Shown here piece after piece: positions 46,474 through 55,716 of a DNA stretch of 64,000 nucleotides. This DNA comes from Sphingomonas abietis (GTDB lineage Bacteria; Pseudomonadota; Alphaproteobacteria; Sphingomonadales; Sphingomonadaceae), in NCBI RefSeq assembly GCF_027625475.1, contig NZ_CP115174.1:4182501-4246500 (forward strand). The letters run 5' to 3'. A model generated the notes under the pieces. That model saw nothing but the letters and a program-made list of their open reading frames with translations. It made no database searches and had not been told where the DNA came from. Each line of letters opens with the position of its first letter. Within the stretch, counting starts at the first letter, position 1. Position numbers and translations under genes: made by a program.

Positions 46474-49400
46474 TCAGAAGTTCAGCTGGATCGCCGCGTA
46501 GATGTAGCGACCGAGCGAGTCATAGACCTGAGCGTAGGTGTTCGAACCGTTGTTCGAATAATTGGAGTCGAGGATCGGCGGATCCTTGTCCAACAGATTC
46601 TGCGCACCGACACGGAGGGTGTAGTTGTCACCGATCCGCGAGACCACCGACAGATCGAAGTAGCTCTGCGGCTTGATCTTCGAGACGGCCTTGTTGACGC
46701 AGCCATCCGGGTTCGCAGTACCATCGACGCAGACGGCGAGATGATCGATCTTGATCTCGTCGTTGGTGGTGCCGCTGAAGAAGCGCCATGCACCCTGGAT
46801 CCCGATCGCATCGTTGATCTGGTACGTCAGGCGAGCGGTGTGGCGCCACTTGGGCAGCGGCGTGCCGCAGTAGCTGAAGCCGAATGCGCCAGCGCAATCA
46901 TAGCTCGTGCCGCCCGGAACCGGGAGGATCTTGAACTGATCGAGATAGGTGCCGTTCAGCGAGAAGCTGATCGAGGAGTGCGAGAAGACATTGACCTTAT
47001 AGTTGACGGCCACGTCCACACCACGGGTCTTCTCAGAACCGAGGTTCAGCGTCGGGTTGGCGACGTAGCTGGCACCCGTCCACAGCGAACCATCACCACC
47101 GCGATGGATCAGGCCACACACCGAGGTATCGCCCGCGGTGCACTGGTTGAGGATATACTGGGCACCCATCGTGCCGATCTCGTTCTTGACCTTGATGCTG
47201 TAAAAGTCAGCGGACATGGTCAGGTTACGGATCGGGTTGAGCACGACACCGGCGGTGATCGTGTCGCTCTTTTCGGGCTTCAGGTTGGCATTGCCGGACG
47301 TCTGCTGGTTGTACTGATTGGCCGCATTGTCATCGATGTTGCCATATTCAGACGCCGTCACGCCAGAGAGCTGACATGCGGCGAGGCTGGCAGAGGGGCT
47401 AGCGCCGGCGCAGGGGTCTTGACCGCTGAAGAGGACCACGGACGGTGCTGCGAAAAGCTCGATCGTGTTCGGCGCACGAACCGCACGGCTGTAGCCCGCG
47501 CGGAAGCGGATCTGCTTGATCGGGGCATATTCGCCCGAGATCTTGTACGTGTTGGTCGTACCCTGGAGGCTGTAGGACGAGTAGCGATAGGCAGCGTCGA
47601 AAGCGAGCGTCTCGATCAGCGGCTTGTCGTTCACGACCGGCAGCGAGAATTCGGTGAAGCCTTCCTTCACGTCATAGCTGCCGCTGACATCAGGCAGACC
47701 GAATGGCGTGCCCTGGCCGGCGAGATCGCCCGTCAGGAATTCCGCGTCACGGTTGAGCGCGATGCTCTCCTTGCGATACTCGCCGCCGAACACGGCCTGA
47801 ACACCGCTGTTCGCCCAAGGCGACTGAAGACCATATTGGCCGAAATCGACCGAGATGGTGCCGCTGGCGACATATTCGGTGTTGCTGCCGCTCTGGAAGC
47901 CCGGAGTCTGCAGATAGTTGAGTGCCGCCTGCGTGACGCCGCCAGTCGAGAAGATGTTGTAGGGAACGCAATTCGGATCGGTGTTGTTCACCACCGACTG
48001 GCAGGTCGCCACGCCATTGACGTTGACGACGTCGAGAGCGCGATTCAGGCGAACGCGCGAAAAGTCGTTCTTATACTCCTCGCTGAGGAGCGACTTCCAA
48101 TATTGGCCATAGACATCGTAGGTGATGCCCTTGGCGATTTCGCCCTTGGCGCCCAGCACGGCACGGTAGTCGGTGTGGCGCAGATCGTCGACGCGGCCAC
48201 CGCCCTCGACGTTACGACGGCCGATGTAGAGCGACTGGAGGGTCGAGGTGCCGGCGTTGGATCCGCAAAGCTGCGAAGCCTGGCCCGAGGTGAGCAGCGG
48301 GTTGTCGCAGTTCACGAGGAAGTCGGTGCCATAGAACGCACCCGACGCGGCGATCTGCGCCTCGGTGTGATCGTCCATGAACATGAATTCCATGTACGGC
48401 TTGAACGCGTCGCTCACGTCATAATTGGCAAACAGGCCCGCGGTCACGCGCGTGTCGGGACGCTGGAAATAGTTGACCGGGTTGAAATTATAGCCGTCGC
48501 GCGCGGAGCTGTAGGTGCCGAAACCACCCGGGACCGTCGACGTCGCGGCGGGGTTGGCGGTGAAGCTGGCACCGGTCGGGCTGTAGATCGGCGCACCGGT
48601 GATGGTGGTGCCGGTCTGCACGGTGCGACGGAAACGGCCGTAAGCCGAGGTCGAGGAACCACCGCAGGTGTGGTACGGGCTACCGCCCGAGGTTTCGGCA
48701 GAAAAGCCGCAATAGCTGTAATCGCGATCACCCTGGGTGATCGCGTTCACCTTGCGCCAGCTGGCATAGCCCGTGACATGGCCACGGCCATCATCCATGC
48801 CCGCACCAAAGGTGGCGGTCACGGTCTTGATCGATCCGTCCGTGGTCATGCCCTTGGGCGGAGTGAAGCCGCGCGCTGCAAGATCACCATTATAGTCGGC
48901 GTTGTTGTAGTTGTTGTCGTGATTATAGAAGGAGTTCTGCGCGTCGAGCTGAAAACCTTCGAAATCGGTATTGAGGACGAAGTTGACGACGCCCGCGAGC
49001 GCGTCCGAACCGTAGGTCGCCGAGGCGCCGCCGGTCAGCACGTCGATGCGCTTGATCAGCGAGCCCGGAATGAAGTTGAGATCCGATGCGATGTCGGTCG
49101 GGTCGCCAGCGCCGAGACGGCGGCCGTTGATCAGGACGAGCGTGCGCGAGGTGCCGAGATCGCGAAGATCGACGGTCGCAATGCCCGATGCGCCGTTGGC
49201 GTCGGTCGAGCCCTCGCTTGCGAACACCTGCGGCAGCGAGTTCAGCATGTCTTCGATGCGAACATTGCCCTGCGACTTGATTTCAGCCGAGCTCACCGCG
49301 GTGACCGGCGTCATCGACGTCAGGTTCGGGTTGGAGATGCGCGAACCGGTGACGACGATCTCGCCACCCGATGTCGGAGCGGCAGCGGCGGCAGGCGCGC

Positions 49401-49539
49401 TGCTGATCGTGCTGGAGGCGGCAACCGGCGGAGCATCGGTCGCGGCAGGAGCAGCCTGGGCGAAGGCCGGGGCCGAGATGAGCGCCGAACCGGCGACGAT
49501 GGTAGACGCAAGCAGGCGCCCGCGGAAATCGAGTGACAT
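46474..49539 (-). CDS. large TonB-dependent outer-membrane receptor
   Basis: A 1021-residue protein with a signal peptide (ISAPAFAQ near residue 28). The plug domain begins EIVVTGSRISNPNLTSMTPV and includes LPQVFASEG and the DLRDLGTSRTLVLINGRRLG block. A 22-strand barrel follows, with the usual C-terminal aromatic end (YIYAAIQLNF). The long Asn/Tyr/Thr-rich loops resemble the oligosaccharide- or peptide-uptake receptors abundant in sphingomonads. The ligand is unknown. It neighbours the TPR-hydroxylase/sulfotransferase genes but has its own terminator. The mature start is MSLDFRGRLL. Confidence 0.93.
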   Translation of the reverse strand: MSLDFRGRLLASTIVAGSALISAPAFAQAAPAATDAPPVAASSTISSAPAAAAAPTSGGEIVVTGSRISNPNLTSMTPVTAVSSAEIKSQGNVRIEDMLNSLPQVFASEGSTDANGASGIATVDLRDLGTSRTLVLINGRRLGAGDPTDIASDLNFIPGSLIKRIDVLTGGASATYGSDALAGVVNFVLNTDFEGFQLDAQNSFYNHDNNYNNADYNGDLAARGFTPPKGMTTDGSIKTVTATFGAGMDDGRGHVTGYASWRKVNAITQGDRDYSYCGFSAETSGGSPYHTCGGSSTSAYGRFRRTVQTGTTITGAPIYSPTGASFTANPAATSTVPGGFGTYSSARDGYNFNPVNYFQRPDTRVTAGLFANYDVSDAFKPYMEFMFMDDHTEAQIAASGAFYGTDFLVNCDNPLLTSGQASQLCGSNAGTSTLQSLYIGRRNVEGGGRVDDLRHTDYRAVLGAKGEIAKGITYDVYGQYWKSLLSEEYKNDFSRVRLNRALDVVNVNGVATCQSVVNNTDPNCVPYNIFSTGGVTQAALNYLQTPGFQSGSNTEYVASGTISVDFGQYGLQSPWANSGVQAVFGGEYRKESIALNRDAEFLTGDLAGQGTPFGLPDVSGSYDVKEGFTEFSLPVVNDKPLIETLAFDAAYRYSSYSLQGTTNTYKISGEYAPIKQIRFRAGYSRAVRAPNTIELFAAPSVVLFSGQDPCAGASPSASLAACQLSGVTASEYGNIDDNAANQYNQQTSGNANLKPEKSDTITAGVVLNPIRNLTMSADFYSIKVKNEIGTMGAQYILNQCTAGDTSVCGLIHRGGDGSLWTGASYVANPTLNLGSEKTRGVDVAVNYKVNVFSHSSISFSLNGTYLDQFKILPVPGGTSYDCAGAFGFSYCGTPLPKWRHTARLTYQINDAIGIQGAWRFFSGTTNDEIKIDHLAVCVDGTANPDGCVNKAVSKIKPQSYFDLSVVSRIGDNYTLRVGAQNLLDKDPPILDSNYSNNGSNTYAQVYDSLGRYIYAAIQLNF

Positions 49540-49770
49540 AGGTGACGTCCCCTTGGTTACGCGATCACGCCTCATTTTCCCCATGGGCGTTTTGGTTGAC
49601 CGTCTGTGCAACAGTTATGCGGGAGGGAAACATTGTCGCAAGATTTTATTCGCAGTCGCAAACCGTTGAAATTCTGCTGTAGCAAATGAGACACAGTGCC
49701 ACTGCCCGCTGGACAAATCCGCAGTTTTGCACTGGATATGGCGCCAAGCTGGAAACGGGAGGCATTCGAG

Positions 49771-50307
49771 ATGAGAGCTGTGTTGCTGATGTGCAACGGC
49801 ATGGCACTGCTGCTCTGCAGCGCAGCTGGTGCCCGCCAGCCGAACATGCCGCCCGCCGCCGAAGTCGCGCCCGTGAAAGAACTGGCCCGCTGCAAGGCGA
49901 TCGTGGACAGTCCCTCCCGGCTTGCCTGCTACGATCAGGCGGCCGACCAACTGCTGACGGCGGAAAAGAAGGCGGATATCATCGTCGTCGATCGGCAGGA
50001 GATCGAGAAGACCAACCGTTCGTTGTTCGGCTTCGGCCTGCCAGACCTTTCGATCTTCCGTAGTCACGGAGCATCCATGCCAGCCGTCAACCAGATCGAC
50101 GGCGTCATCGCATCGGCGCAGTCCGATGCCAGCGATCAGTGGACCTTCCACTTGCAGGATGGCGCCGTGTGGCAGCAGATCGATACCAATAACCTGTCGC
50201 GCTCGCCGCGTTCCGGCGATCCGGTGGTGATCAAGCGCGCCTCGCTCGGCAGCTATATTCTCAGCGTATCCCGCGCGCCGGGCGTCCGCGTGCGCCGGGT
50301 CGGCTGA
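49771..50307 (+). CDS. secreted hypothetical protein
   Basis: A 178-residue protein with an N-terminal signal peptide (LLMCNGMALLLCSAAGA). The mature part starts with ELARCKAIVDSPSRLACYDQ, a pattern seen in several proteobacterial periplasmic proteins where CxxI.....RLACYD repeats. It then has a SH3-like or beta-rich half (QWTFHLQDGAVWQQIDTNNL, GDPVVIKRASLGSYILSV). Function is unknown. GGGAGG precedes the ATG. It is convergent with the M23 peptidase gene. Confidence 0.75.
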   Translation: MRAVLLMCNGMALLLCSAAGARQPNMPPAAEVAPVKELARCKAIVDSPSRLACYDQAADQLLTAEKKADIIVVDRQEIEKTNRSLFGFGLPDLSIFRSHGASMPAVNQIDGVIASAQSDASDQWTFHLQDGAVWQQIDTNNLSRSPRSGDPVVIKRASLGSYILSVSRAPGVRVRRVG

Positions 50308-50316
50308 GCAGCGGCC

Positions 50317-51270
50317 TCACTTCGGCGATGTGGCCAATTCCTCCATCGCCGGCGCCACCAGCTTGGGATCGATTCGCTCGCCGCGCCAGGTGAGCGCCCA
50401 GTGGAGATGCGGGCCGGTGGCGCGGCCGGTCATGCCGCTCTCGCCGATCACCTGGCCCTGGCGCACCACATCGCCGACCTTCACGTCGATGTGGCTGAGA
50501 TGCAGGAAGGCACTGTCCAGGCCCATGCCGTGGGCGACCATCAGCAGATGCCCCTCCAGCGTGAAGGGGGCGCCGGTGGCGGCGAGGATCACCACGCCGT
50601 CGGCCGGCGCACGCACCGGGGTGCCGGTCGGCACGGCGATGTCCTCACCCGAATGGAAACTGCCCTTCTCGCCATTATAGACGCGCTGGGCACCGAAGGC
50701 ACCAGAGATGCGGCCGTTCGCCGGCCACAGGAACGCCTGCCGCCAGCCGTCGCTCCGCACCGTCTCCGCAGTCTCGCGCGCAGCTTTGATCTGGGCGAGT
50801 TCGCCGGCGCGGATCTTGAGGAATTCGGCCTCGGGCTGCTGATATTTGGGGATCGGCAGCGCCTCGATCCGATAGGTGCCGGGCGCGATCACCAGATGAT
50901 CGGTGACGCGCGCGCCGTCCGCGCGCGCGGCGATCAGCGTCGCAGCCGGCCCATGGTCACGGCCGAAGGCGATCAGGAAGCGCCCGTCGCCCGCCATCGG
51001 TACATCGGCCCCATCGAGGGTGAGCGACACGGTGCCCCGCGGCGCGATGCCGATCAGCATCCCACCCTGGCGCATCGTGCCGGTGAACGCAAAACCGGCC
51101 GATGGGCCGGGCGAGGCCGGCAGCGCGACACCGGGACGCAGTTCGGGCGCGGGCGCGGTCCCGGGCACCACCGGCCGGGACAGCGGTGCAGCGCCATGCG
51201 GCGGCGCGACGCAACCGCCGAGCGCGAGCAGCAGCGCACCACCCGGTCCCCAGCGCCCGGCTGGCCTCAT
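50317..51270 (-). CDS. M23-family peptidoglycan endopeptidase-like lipoprotein
   Basis: A 317-residue protein. The N terminus carries a short hydrophobic stretch with GGC (ALLLALGGCVAPP), a plausible lipobox. The C-terminal LytM/M23 domain (about 185-310) has GSFHSGEDIAVPTGTPVRAP, HLLMVAHGMGLDSAFLHLSH and GPHLHWALTW, so the zinc ligands are complete. It probably cleaves peptidoglycan cross-links. The start overlaps the DUF2093 stop as ATGA. Confidence 0.9.
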   Translation of the reverse strand: MRPAGRWGPGGALLLALGGCVAPPHGAAPLSRPVVPGTAPAPELRPGVALPASPGPSAGFAFTGTMRQGGMLIGIAPRGTVSLTLDGADVPMAGDGRFLIAFGRDHGPAATLIAARADGARVTDHLVIAPGTYRIEALPIPKYQQPEAEFLKIRAGELAQIKAARETAETVRSDGWRQAFLWPANGRISGAFGAQRVYNGEKGSFHSGEDIAVPTGTPVRAPADGVVILAATGAPFTLEGHLLMVAHGMGLDSAFLHLSHIDVKVGDVVRQGQVIGESGMTGRATGPHLHWALTWRGERIDPKLVAPAMEELATSPK

Positions 51271-51476
51271 CGCGTGGCGAACTCGGCCTTCGCGGACAGT
51301 TCGGCCGAGGCATAGGGCTCCTGCCGCTCGACGCTCCAGTAGCGCAGACGGTCGAGCGGGATCCGCTCGCCGGACACCGCGCAGGTGACATGATCGCCGG
51401 GCACCAGCACGCGGAAGCTGTTGGCCATATAGCGCAGCCGCGCCTCGCGATCGCTTTGCGACATCAACATGGGCAT
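51267..51476 (-). CDS. DUF2093 small protein
   Basis: A 69-residue protein with the DUF2093 pattern: RLRYMANSFRVLVPGDHVTC then AVSGERIPLDRLRYWSVERQEPY. The family is an alphaproteobacterial conserved orphan of unknown function, and a Cys near the centre may matter. AGGAAGGA lies close to the ATG. It is coupled to the M23 peptidase gene and starts 20 bp after the xseA stop, so xseA-DUF2093-M23 may be one operon. Confidence 0.85.
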   Translation of the reverse strand: MPMLMSQSDREARLRYMANSFRVLVPGDHVTCAVSGERIPLDRLRYWSVERQEPYASAELSAKAEFATR

Positions 51477-51495
51477 ATTCCTTCCTGTCCCCCCT

Positions 51496-52962
51496 CTACA
51501 GCAGGCGCGGCTGAAGGGAAGATGCCGGGGCCGGCGCGGAGGCCGGCGCCGGCCTGGGCTTCGTGCGCGGCGACGGCGTGTCGGTGGCGACGACATCGAC
51601 CCCACCATCGGCGAACACCAGCCGCATCGCCCCGACCTCGCGCGCGCGCGCGGCGCTGGCGACGACATGCCCGTCCGCCTCGACGCGGGCATAGCCGCGC
51701 TGGAGCACGAGATCGGGGTTGAGGCTCTGCGCGACCCGCCACAGTGCATCGAGCCGGGCACGGCCGTCGGCGATTCGCGCCGTCACCAGCTGCGGTCGCA
51801 GCCCGACCCGATCGAGCGCCGTCCGCTCCTTCTCGACCCGCGCCGCGAGCAGGCGCGGGCGCAGCGCGCCGGCCGCCCGGGCCAGCTCCCCCCCCGCCAC
51901 CGCCAGCCGGCGGGACAGCGCGCGCGGCAATCGATCGCCGAGATCGTCGAGCTTCTGCCGCTGTGGGCCGAGCAGCGTGTCCGGCGTCGGCAGGCGGCGG
52001 GCGGTGGCGGCAAAGCGTTCCTGCGCGCGCTCCCGATAGCGGCGCGCATACGCCCCCGTCCGGCCGCCGAGCGTGCCGATATGCGCGAGCAGATCGGCAC
52101 GCACCGGCACCGCCATCTCGGCAGCCGCGGTCGGCGTCGGCGCGCGGCGATCGGCGGCGAAATCGCAGAGCGTGGTGTCGGTCTCATGGCCGACCGCCGA
52201 GATGATCGGGATCGTGCAGCCGGCGACGGCGCGGACCACCACCTCCTCGTTGAACGCCCACAGATCCTCGATCGAGCCGCCGCCGCGCGCGACGATGACG
52301 AGATCGGGGCGCGGCACCGGGCCATCCGCGGGCAGGGCGGAGAAGCCATTGACCGCCGCCGCGATCCTGTCGGCCGCGCCCTCGCCCTGCACCGGCACGC
52401 CCCACACGATCACCCGGCTCGGGAAGCGATCGGCCAGCCGGTGGAGGATATCGCGAATCACCGCGCCGGTGGGCGAAGTCACCACGCCGATCACGCGCGG
52501 GATGAAGGGCAGCGCGCGCTTGCGGTCCTCGTCGAACAGGCCTTCGGCGGCCAGCGCGCGGCGCCGCTTGTCGAGCAGCGCCATCAGCGCGCCCTGCCCG
52601 GCCAACTCCATCCGGTCGATGATGATCTGATATTTGGAGCGCCCCGGATAGGTGGTGAGCCGGCCGGTGCAGATCACCTCGGCGCCATCCTCGGGCCGGA
52701 AGCGAAGCGATCCCGCCTGCCCCTTCCAGATCACCCCGTCGATCACCGCCTTGTCGTCCTTCAGCGCGAGGTAGCAATGGCCCGACACATGTCGCTTGAA
52801 ACCGGAAATCTCACCCCGCACGCGGACATGGCCGAAGCGATCCTCCACCGTCCGCTTGAGCGCGCCGGACAGATCCGACACCGACAGCGCAGGTGCGTTG
52901 TCGCCCGGCGCCTCCTCGGCTAGGAGCGCGGCGTCATCATATGGAGCGAAGGGGTCGGCCAT
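51496..52962 (-). CDS. xseA: exodeoxyribonuclease VII large subunit
   Basis: A 488-residue subunit of the single-strand exonuclease ExoVII. An N-terminal OB domain ([20 protein letters not shown]) precedes the catalytic region with [20 protein letters not shown] and [19 protein letters not shown], and a long coiled-coil region follows. The start [10 protein letters not shown] overlaps the purD start by 2 bp on the opposite strand. The xseB partner is not in the window. Confidence 0.96.
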   Translation of the reverse strand: MADPFAPYDDAALLAEEAPGDNAPALSVSDLSGALKRTVEDRFGHVRVRGEISGFKRHVSGHCYLALKDDKAVIDGVIWKGQAGSLRFRPEDGAEVICTGRLTTYPGRSKYQIIIDRMELAGQGALMALLDKRRRALAAEGLFDEDRKRALPFIPRVIGVVTSPTGAVIRDILHRLADRFPSRVIVWGVPVQGEGAADRIAAAVNGFSALPADGPVPRPDLVIVARGGGSIEDLWAFNEEVVVRAVAGCTIPIISAVGHETDTTLCDFAADRRAPTPTAAAEMAVPVRADLLAHIGTLGGRTGAYARRYRERAQERFAATARRLPTPDTLLGPQRQKLDDLGDRLPRALSRRLAVAGGELARAAGALRPRLLAARVEKERTALDRVGLRPQLVTARIADGRARLDALWRVAQSLNPDLVLQRGYARVEADGHVVASAARAREVGAMRLVFADGGVDVVATDTPSPRTKPRPAPASAPAPASSLQPRLL

Positions 52963-54229
52963 GAATGTCCTGTTGTTGGGCTCGGGGGGCCGTGAACATG
53001 CGCTCGCCTGGAAGCTGGCGCAATCGCCGGCGCTGACCAAACTCTATGCCGCACCCGGAAATCCCGGCATCGGCCACCATGCCGCGCTGGTGCCGCTGGC
53101 GCTGTCCGACCATGATGCGATCCTCTCCTTCGCCCGCGAGGCGGCGATCGATCTGGTCGTCGTCGGGCCGGAGCAGCCGCTGGTCGACGGCCTCACCGAC
53201 AAGCTGCGCGATGCCGGCTTCGCGGTGTTCGGCCCGTCGGCGGCGGCGGCGCAGCTCGAGGGCTCCAAGGGCTTCACCAAGGCGCTGTGCGACCGGGCCG
53301 GCGTGCCGACTGCCGGCTATGCCGCCTTCACCGACGCGAGCGAAGCCAAGGCGGTCCTGCCGCGCTTCGGCGTGCCGGTGGTGATCAAGGCCGATGGCCT
53401 CGCCGCCGGCAAGGGCGTGATCATCGCGACGACCACCGCCGAGGCCGAGGCCGCGATCGACGACATCCTCGGCGGCCGCTTCGGCGCGGCCGGTGCCAGC
53501 CTGGTGATCGAGCAGTTCCTCGAGGGCGAGGAGGTCTCCTTCTTCGCGCTGTCGGACGGCAAGACGGTGCTGCCGCTCGGCTCCGCCCAGGATCACAAGC
53601 GCGTCGGCGACGGCGACACCGGCCCCAACACCGGCGGCATGGGCGCCTATTCCCCGGCCCGCGTGCTGACCCCCGCGCTGGAGGCCCAGGTGATGGCGGA
53701 GATCGTCCGCCCCTCGATCGCCGGCATGGCGGCGGCCGGCACACCCTTCACCGGCGTGCTGTTCGCCGGCCTGATGCTGACCGAGACCGGCCCGCAGCTG
53801 ATCGAATATAATGTCCGCTTCGGCGATCCCGAATGCCAGGTGCTGATGCTGCGCCTGGACGAGGATCTGCTCCCCCTGCTCCACGCCGCCGCCACCGGCA
53901 CGCTGGCGGAGCGCCCGGTGCGCTGGAAGGACGAGGCGGCGCTGACCGTCGTGATGGCAGCCAAGGGCTATCCCGATGCGCCGCAGACCGGCGGCACCAT
54001 CGCCGGCATTGCCGCCGCCGAGACAGACGGCGCGCATGTCTTCCACGCCGGCACGCGCAACGATGCCCAGGGGCTGGTCTCCGCCGGTGGGCGCGTGCTT
54101 GCGGTCACGGCGAGCGCGGCCACCGTCGCCGAGGCCCAGGCAGCCGCCTATCGCGCCGTCGATGCGCTCGATTTCCCGACCGGCTTCTGCCGCCGGGATA
54201 TCGGCTGGCGGGAGGTCGCGCAGGGCTGA
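52961..54229 (+). CDS. purD: phosphoribosylamine-glycine ligase
   Basis: A 422-residue ATP-grasp enzyme for the second step of purine synthesis. [20 protein letters not shown] at the N terminus, [32 protein letters not shown], and [14 protein letters not shown] are all diagnostic. An open frame continues upstream but lies over xseA and is not used. It is divergent from xseA with overlapping starts, so its promoter must lie within xseA coding DNA. Confidence 0.97.
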   Translation: MNVLLLGSGGREHALAWKLAQSPALTKLYAAPGNPGIGHHAALVPLALSDHDAILSFAREAAIDLVVVGPEQPLVDGLTDKLRDAGFAVFGPSAAAAQLEGSKGFTKALCDRAGVPTAGYAAFTDASEAKAVLPRFGVPVVIKADGLAAGKGVIIATTTAEAEAAIDDILGGRFGAAGASLVIEQFLEGEEVSFFALSDGKTVLPLGSAQDHKRVGDGDTGPNTGGMGAYSPARVLTPALEAQVMAEIVRPSIAGMAAAGTPFTGVLFAGLMLTETGPQLIEYNVRFGDPECQVLMLRLDEDLLPLLHAAATGTLAERPVRWKDEAALTVVMAAKGYPDAPQTGGTIAGIAAAETDGAHVFHAGTRNDAQGLVSAGGRVLAVTASAATVAEAQAAAYRAVDALDFPTGFCRRDIGWREVAQG

Positions 54230-54251
54230 CCCGCGCGGCGTAGCGGGTCGT

Positions 54252-54608
54252 TCAGGGCGTGTCGGGATCGTCGCCCATGATGATCTCGACCAGCCGCTTG
54301 CCCTTCGCGGCCGACTCGATCGGATCGCAGCCCATCCGGCATCCGAGCCGTTGCTCGAAGGCGGCGGCGGAATCGGAGCGCCGGTCCGATGGCGCGACGC
54401 GCGCCGGTCGCTCGTCGCGCAGAGGGAGCCGGGGCGACGGATGCACAGCCATGCCGCATACGAGGATTTCATCCGGGTGCCCCGCGCAATCCGCCGGGCG
54501 GCCGACATGGACCCGCACGCTCCTGTCGTAGGTGGCCATCGCGGTTTCGGCGCTTACGGGTGCGGGCGTCGCCAGCAGCATGCCCAGCAAGGCGGTCACC
54601 GCCGCCAC
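54252..54608 (-). CDS. small secreted orphan, Cys-rich
   Basis: About 118 residues from a GTG start, beginning with a signal peptide (AVTALLGMLLATPAPVSA). The mature part contains several Cys (HVGRPADCAGHPDEILVCGM, LGCRMGCDPIE) and an Arg-rich centre. No family is recognised. Its start lies 6 bp beyond the stop of the next secreted gene, which suggests co-transcription. Start and protein identity are both moderate. Confidence 0.55.
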   Translation of the reverse strand: MAAVTALLGMLLATPAPVSAETAMATYDRSVRVHVGRPADCAGHPDEILVCGMAVHPSPRLPLRDERPARVAPSDRRSDSAAAFEQRLGCRMGCDPIESAAKGKRLVEIIMGDDPDTP

Positions 54609-54613
54609 CGGCG

Positions 54614-54997
54614 TTACTGCGCCACCGCTTCGGCGCGATGCGCATCGAGCTGCCGCAAGAGGACCATGCGCTGATCGGCGATGCAGGCGCGCATGTCGGC
54701 GATCAGCCCCTCTTTCCGCGCGCGCCGCGTCGCCGAAGCGATCCCCTTTTCGTCGCTCGCATCGGTCTCGGCCTGATATTGGTCGGCGCAGGACAAAAAT
54801 GCCTGGCATCCCACCCGGTCGATGGCGGGATCGCCGCTCGAGCTTTTGGTCGTGCAGCGACGGTGCGTGCCGCGAATCTCGAATGTCCCCACCCACTGAT
54901 CGAGCCTCCGGCCCATCACCACGATGGCGTCGTCGGCCGGCGGGGGGCTCGCCATCGTTGGGGAGATCAGCAGCAGCAACCAGGAAGCGACCGCCAT
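54614..54997 (-). CDS. small secreted orphan
   Basis: A 127-residue protein with a signal peptide (MAVASWLLLLISPTMA). The mature domain has IVVMGRRLDQWVGTFEIRGT, RRCTTKSSSGDPAIDRVGCQ and a Cys-containing SCADQYQ helix, then a charged, probably helical tail ending in HRAEAVAQ. Four cysteines could form two disulfides. No family is recognised. It is upstream of the similar small secreted gene on the same strand. Confidence 0.65.
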   Translation of the reverse strand: MAVASWLLLLISPTMASPPPADDAIVVMGRRLDQWVGTFEIRGTHRRCTTKSSSGDPAIDRVGCQAFLSCADQYQAETDASDEKGIASATRRARKEGLIADMRACIADQRMVLLRQLDAHRAEAVAQ

Positions 54998-55158
54998 CGG
55001 ACCCTCGCACGCAAGACCGGGAGCATGTTGACCGATGCGCGGGGAAAACACCAGACCTCGCCGGTTCCCGGCGATTCTCGCCGCCCCCGGCCCCGCTTCG
55101 CCTTGCCTCCCCGCGCGCGCCACGGCAAAGTTGACGGCATCATCCTCCGGGGAGCCCC

Positions 55159-55650
55159 ATGACCAACAGCACGATCGTCATCATCGCCATCGGCGTCATC
55201 CTCTTCGCGATCCTGCTGCTGGTGCTGGCCCGCACCGGCCGGCGCGGCCCCGAGGGTCCGGCCGATGCCGACGGCATCGCGATGGTGCGCCCCGCGACCG
55301 AACTCTCGCCCGCCGCCGATCCGCTCCCCGAACCGACCGCCGCACCGGGCATCCCGGTGTCGGAAGTGGCCGCGCCGCCGATCCCGGCTGTCCCCGCCGC
55401 CGATGGCCCGGCCGATCCGCTCACCCGCATGAAGGGCCTCGGCCCCAAGGCGGAGGCGGTGCTCAACGGCCTCGGTGTGATCCGCTACGAGCAGATCGCC
55501 GCATGGACCGATGCCGACGTCCTGCGCATCGATGATCAGATGGGCGCCTTCAAGGGCCGTATCGTGCGCGATCGCTGGGTGGAGCAGGCACGCTACCTCG
55601 CGGCCGACGACGTGCCGGGCTTCGAGGCGCTGTTCGGCAAGCTGGGCTGA
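55159..55650 (+). CDS. membrane-anchored helix-hairpin-helix protein
   Basis: A 163-residue protein. One N-terminal membrane helix (about residues 5-24) is followed by an Ala/Pro-rich linker and a C-terminal domain from about residue 90. The latter begins PLTRMKGLGPKAEAVLNGLG, a helix-hairpin-helix of the sort often labelled predicted flap-endonuclease-like, with AAWTDADVLRIDDQM and a KGRIVRDRWVEQAR tail. Nuclease activity is not evident. It may tether DNA or a protein partner to the membrane. Confidence 0.75.
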   Translation: MTNSTIVIIAIGVILFAILLLVLARTGRRGPEGPADADGIAMVRPATELSPAADPLPEPTAAPGIPVSEVAAPPIPAVPAADGPADPLTRMKGLGPKAEAVLNGLGVIRYEQIAAWTDADVLRIDDQMGAFKGRIVRDRWVEQARYLAADDVPGFEALFGKLG

Positions 55651-55662
55651 GCAAAGGCCCTT

Positions 55663-55683
55663 CCCCGCCGCAACGCGGCGGGG
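55663..55683. terminator. bidirectional terminator
   Basis: A nine-bp perfect GC-rich stem (CCCCGCCGC / GCGGCGGGG) with a three-base AAC loop separates the HhH gene from the convergent CorC-like gene. A second smaller hairpin (CCCGCGacgaCGCGGG) follows. There is no T-tract. Confidence 0.65.
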
Positions 55684-55716
55684 ATACCCCACCCCGCGAC
55701 GACGCGGGAAAGCCGC

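Noticed and set aside
46354..49536. 1060-codon open frame on the plus strand opposite the TonB-dependent receptor
   Set aside because: Its protein is low-complexity and Arg/Val/Asp-rich with no motif, whereas the minus frame has a full signal peptide, plug and barrel. It is a GC-driven shadow frame.
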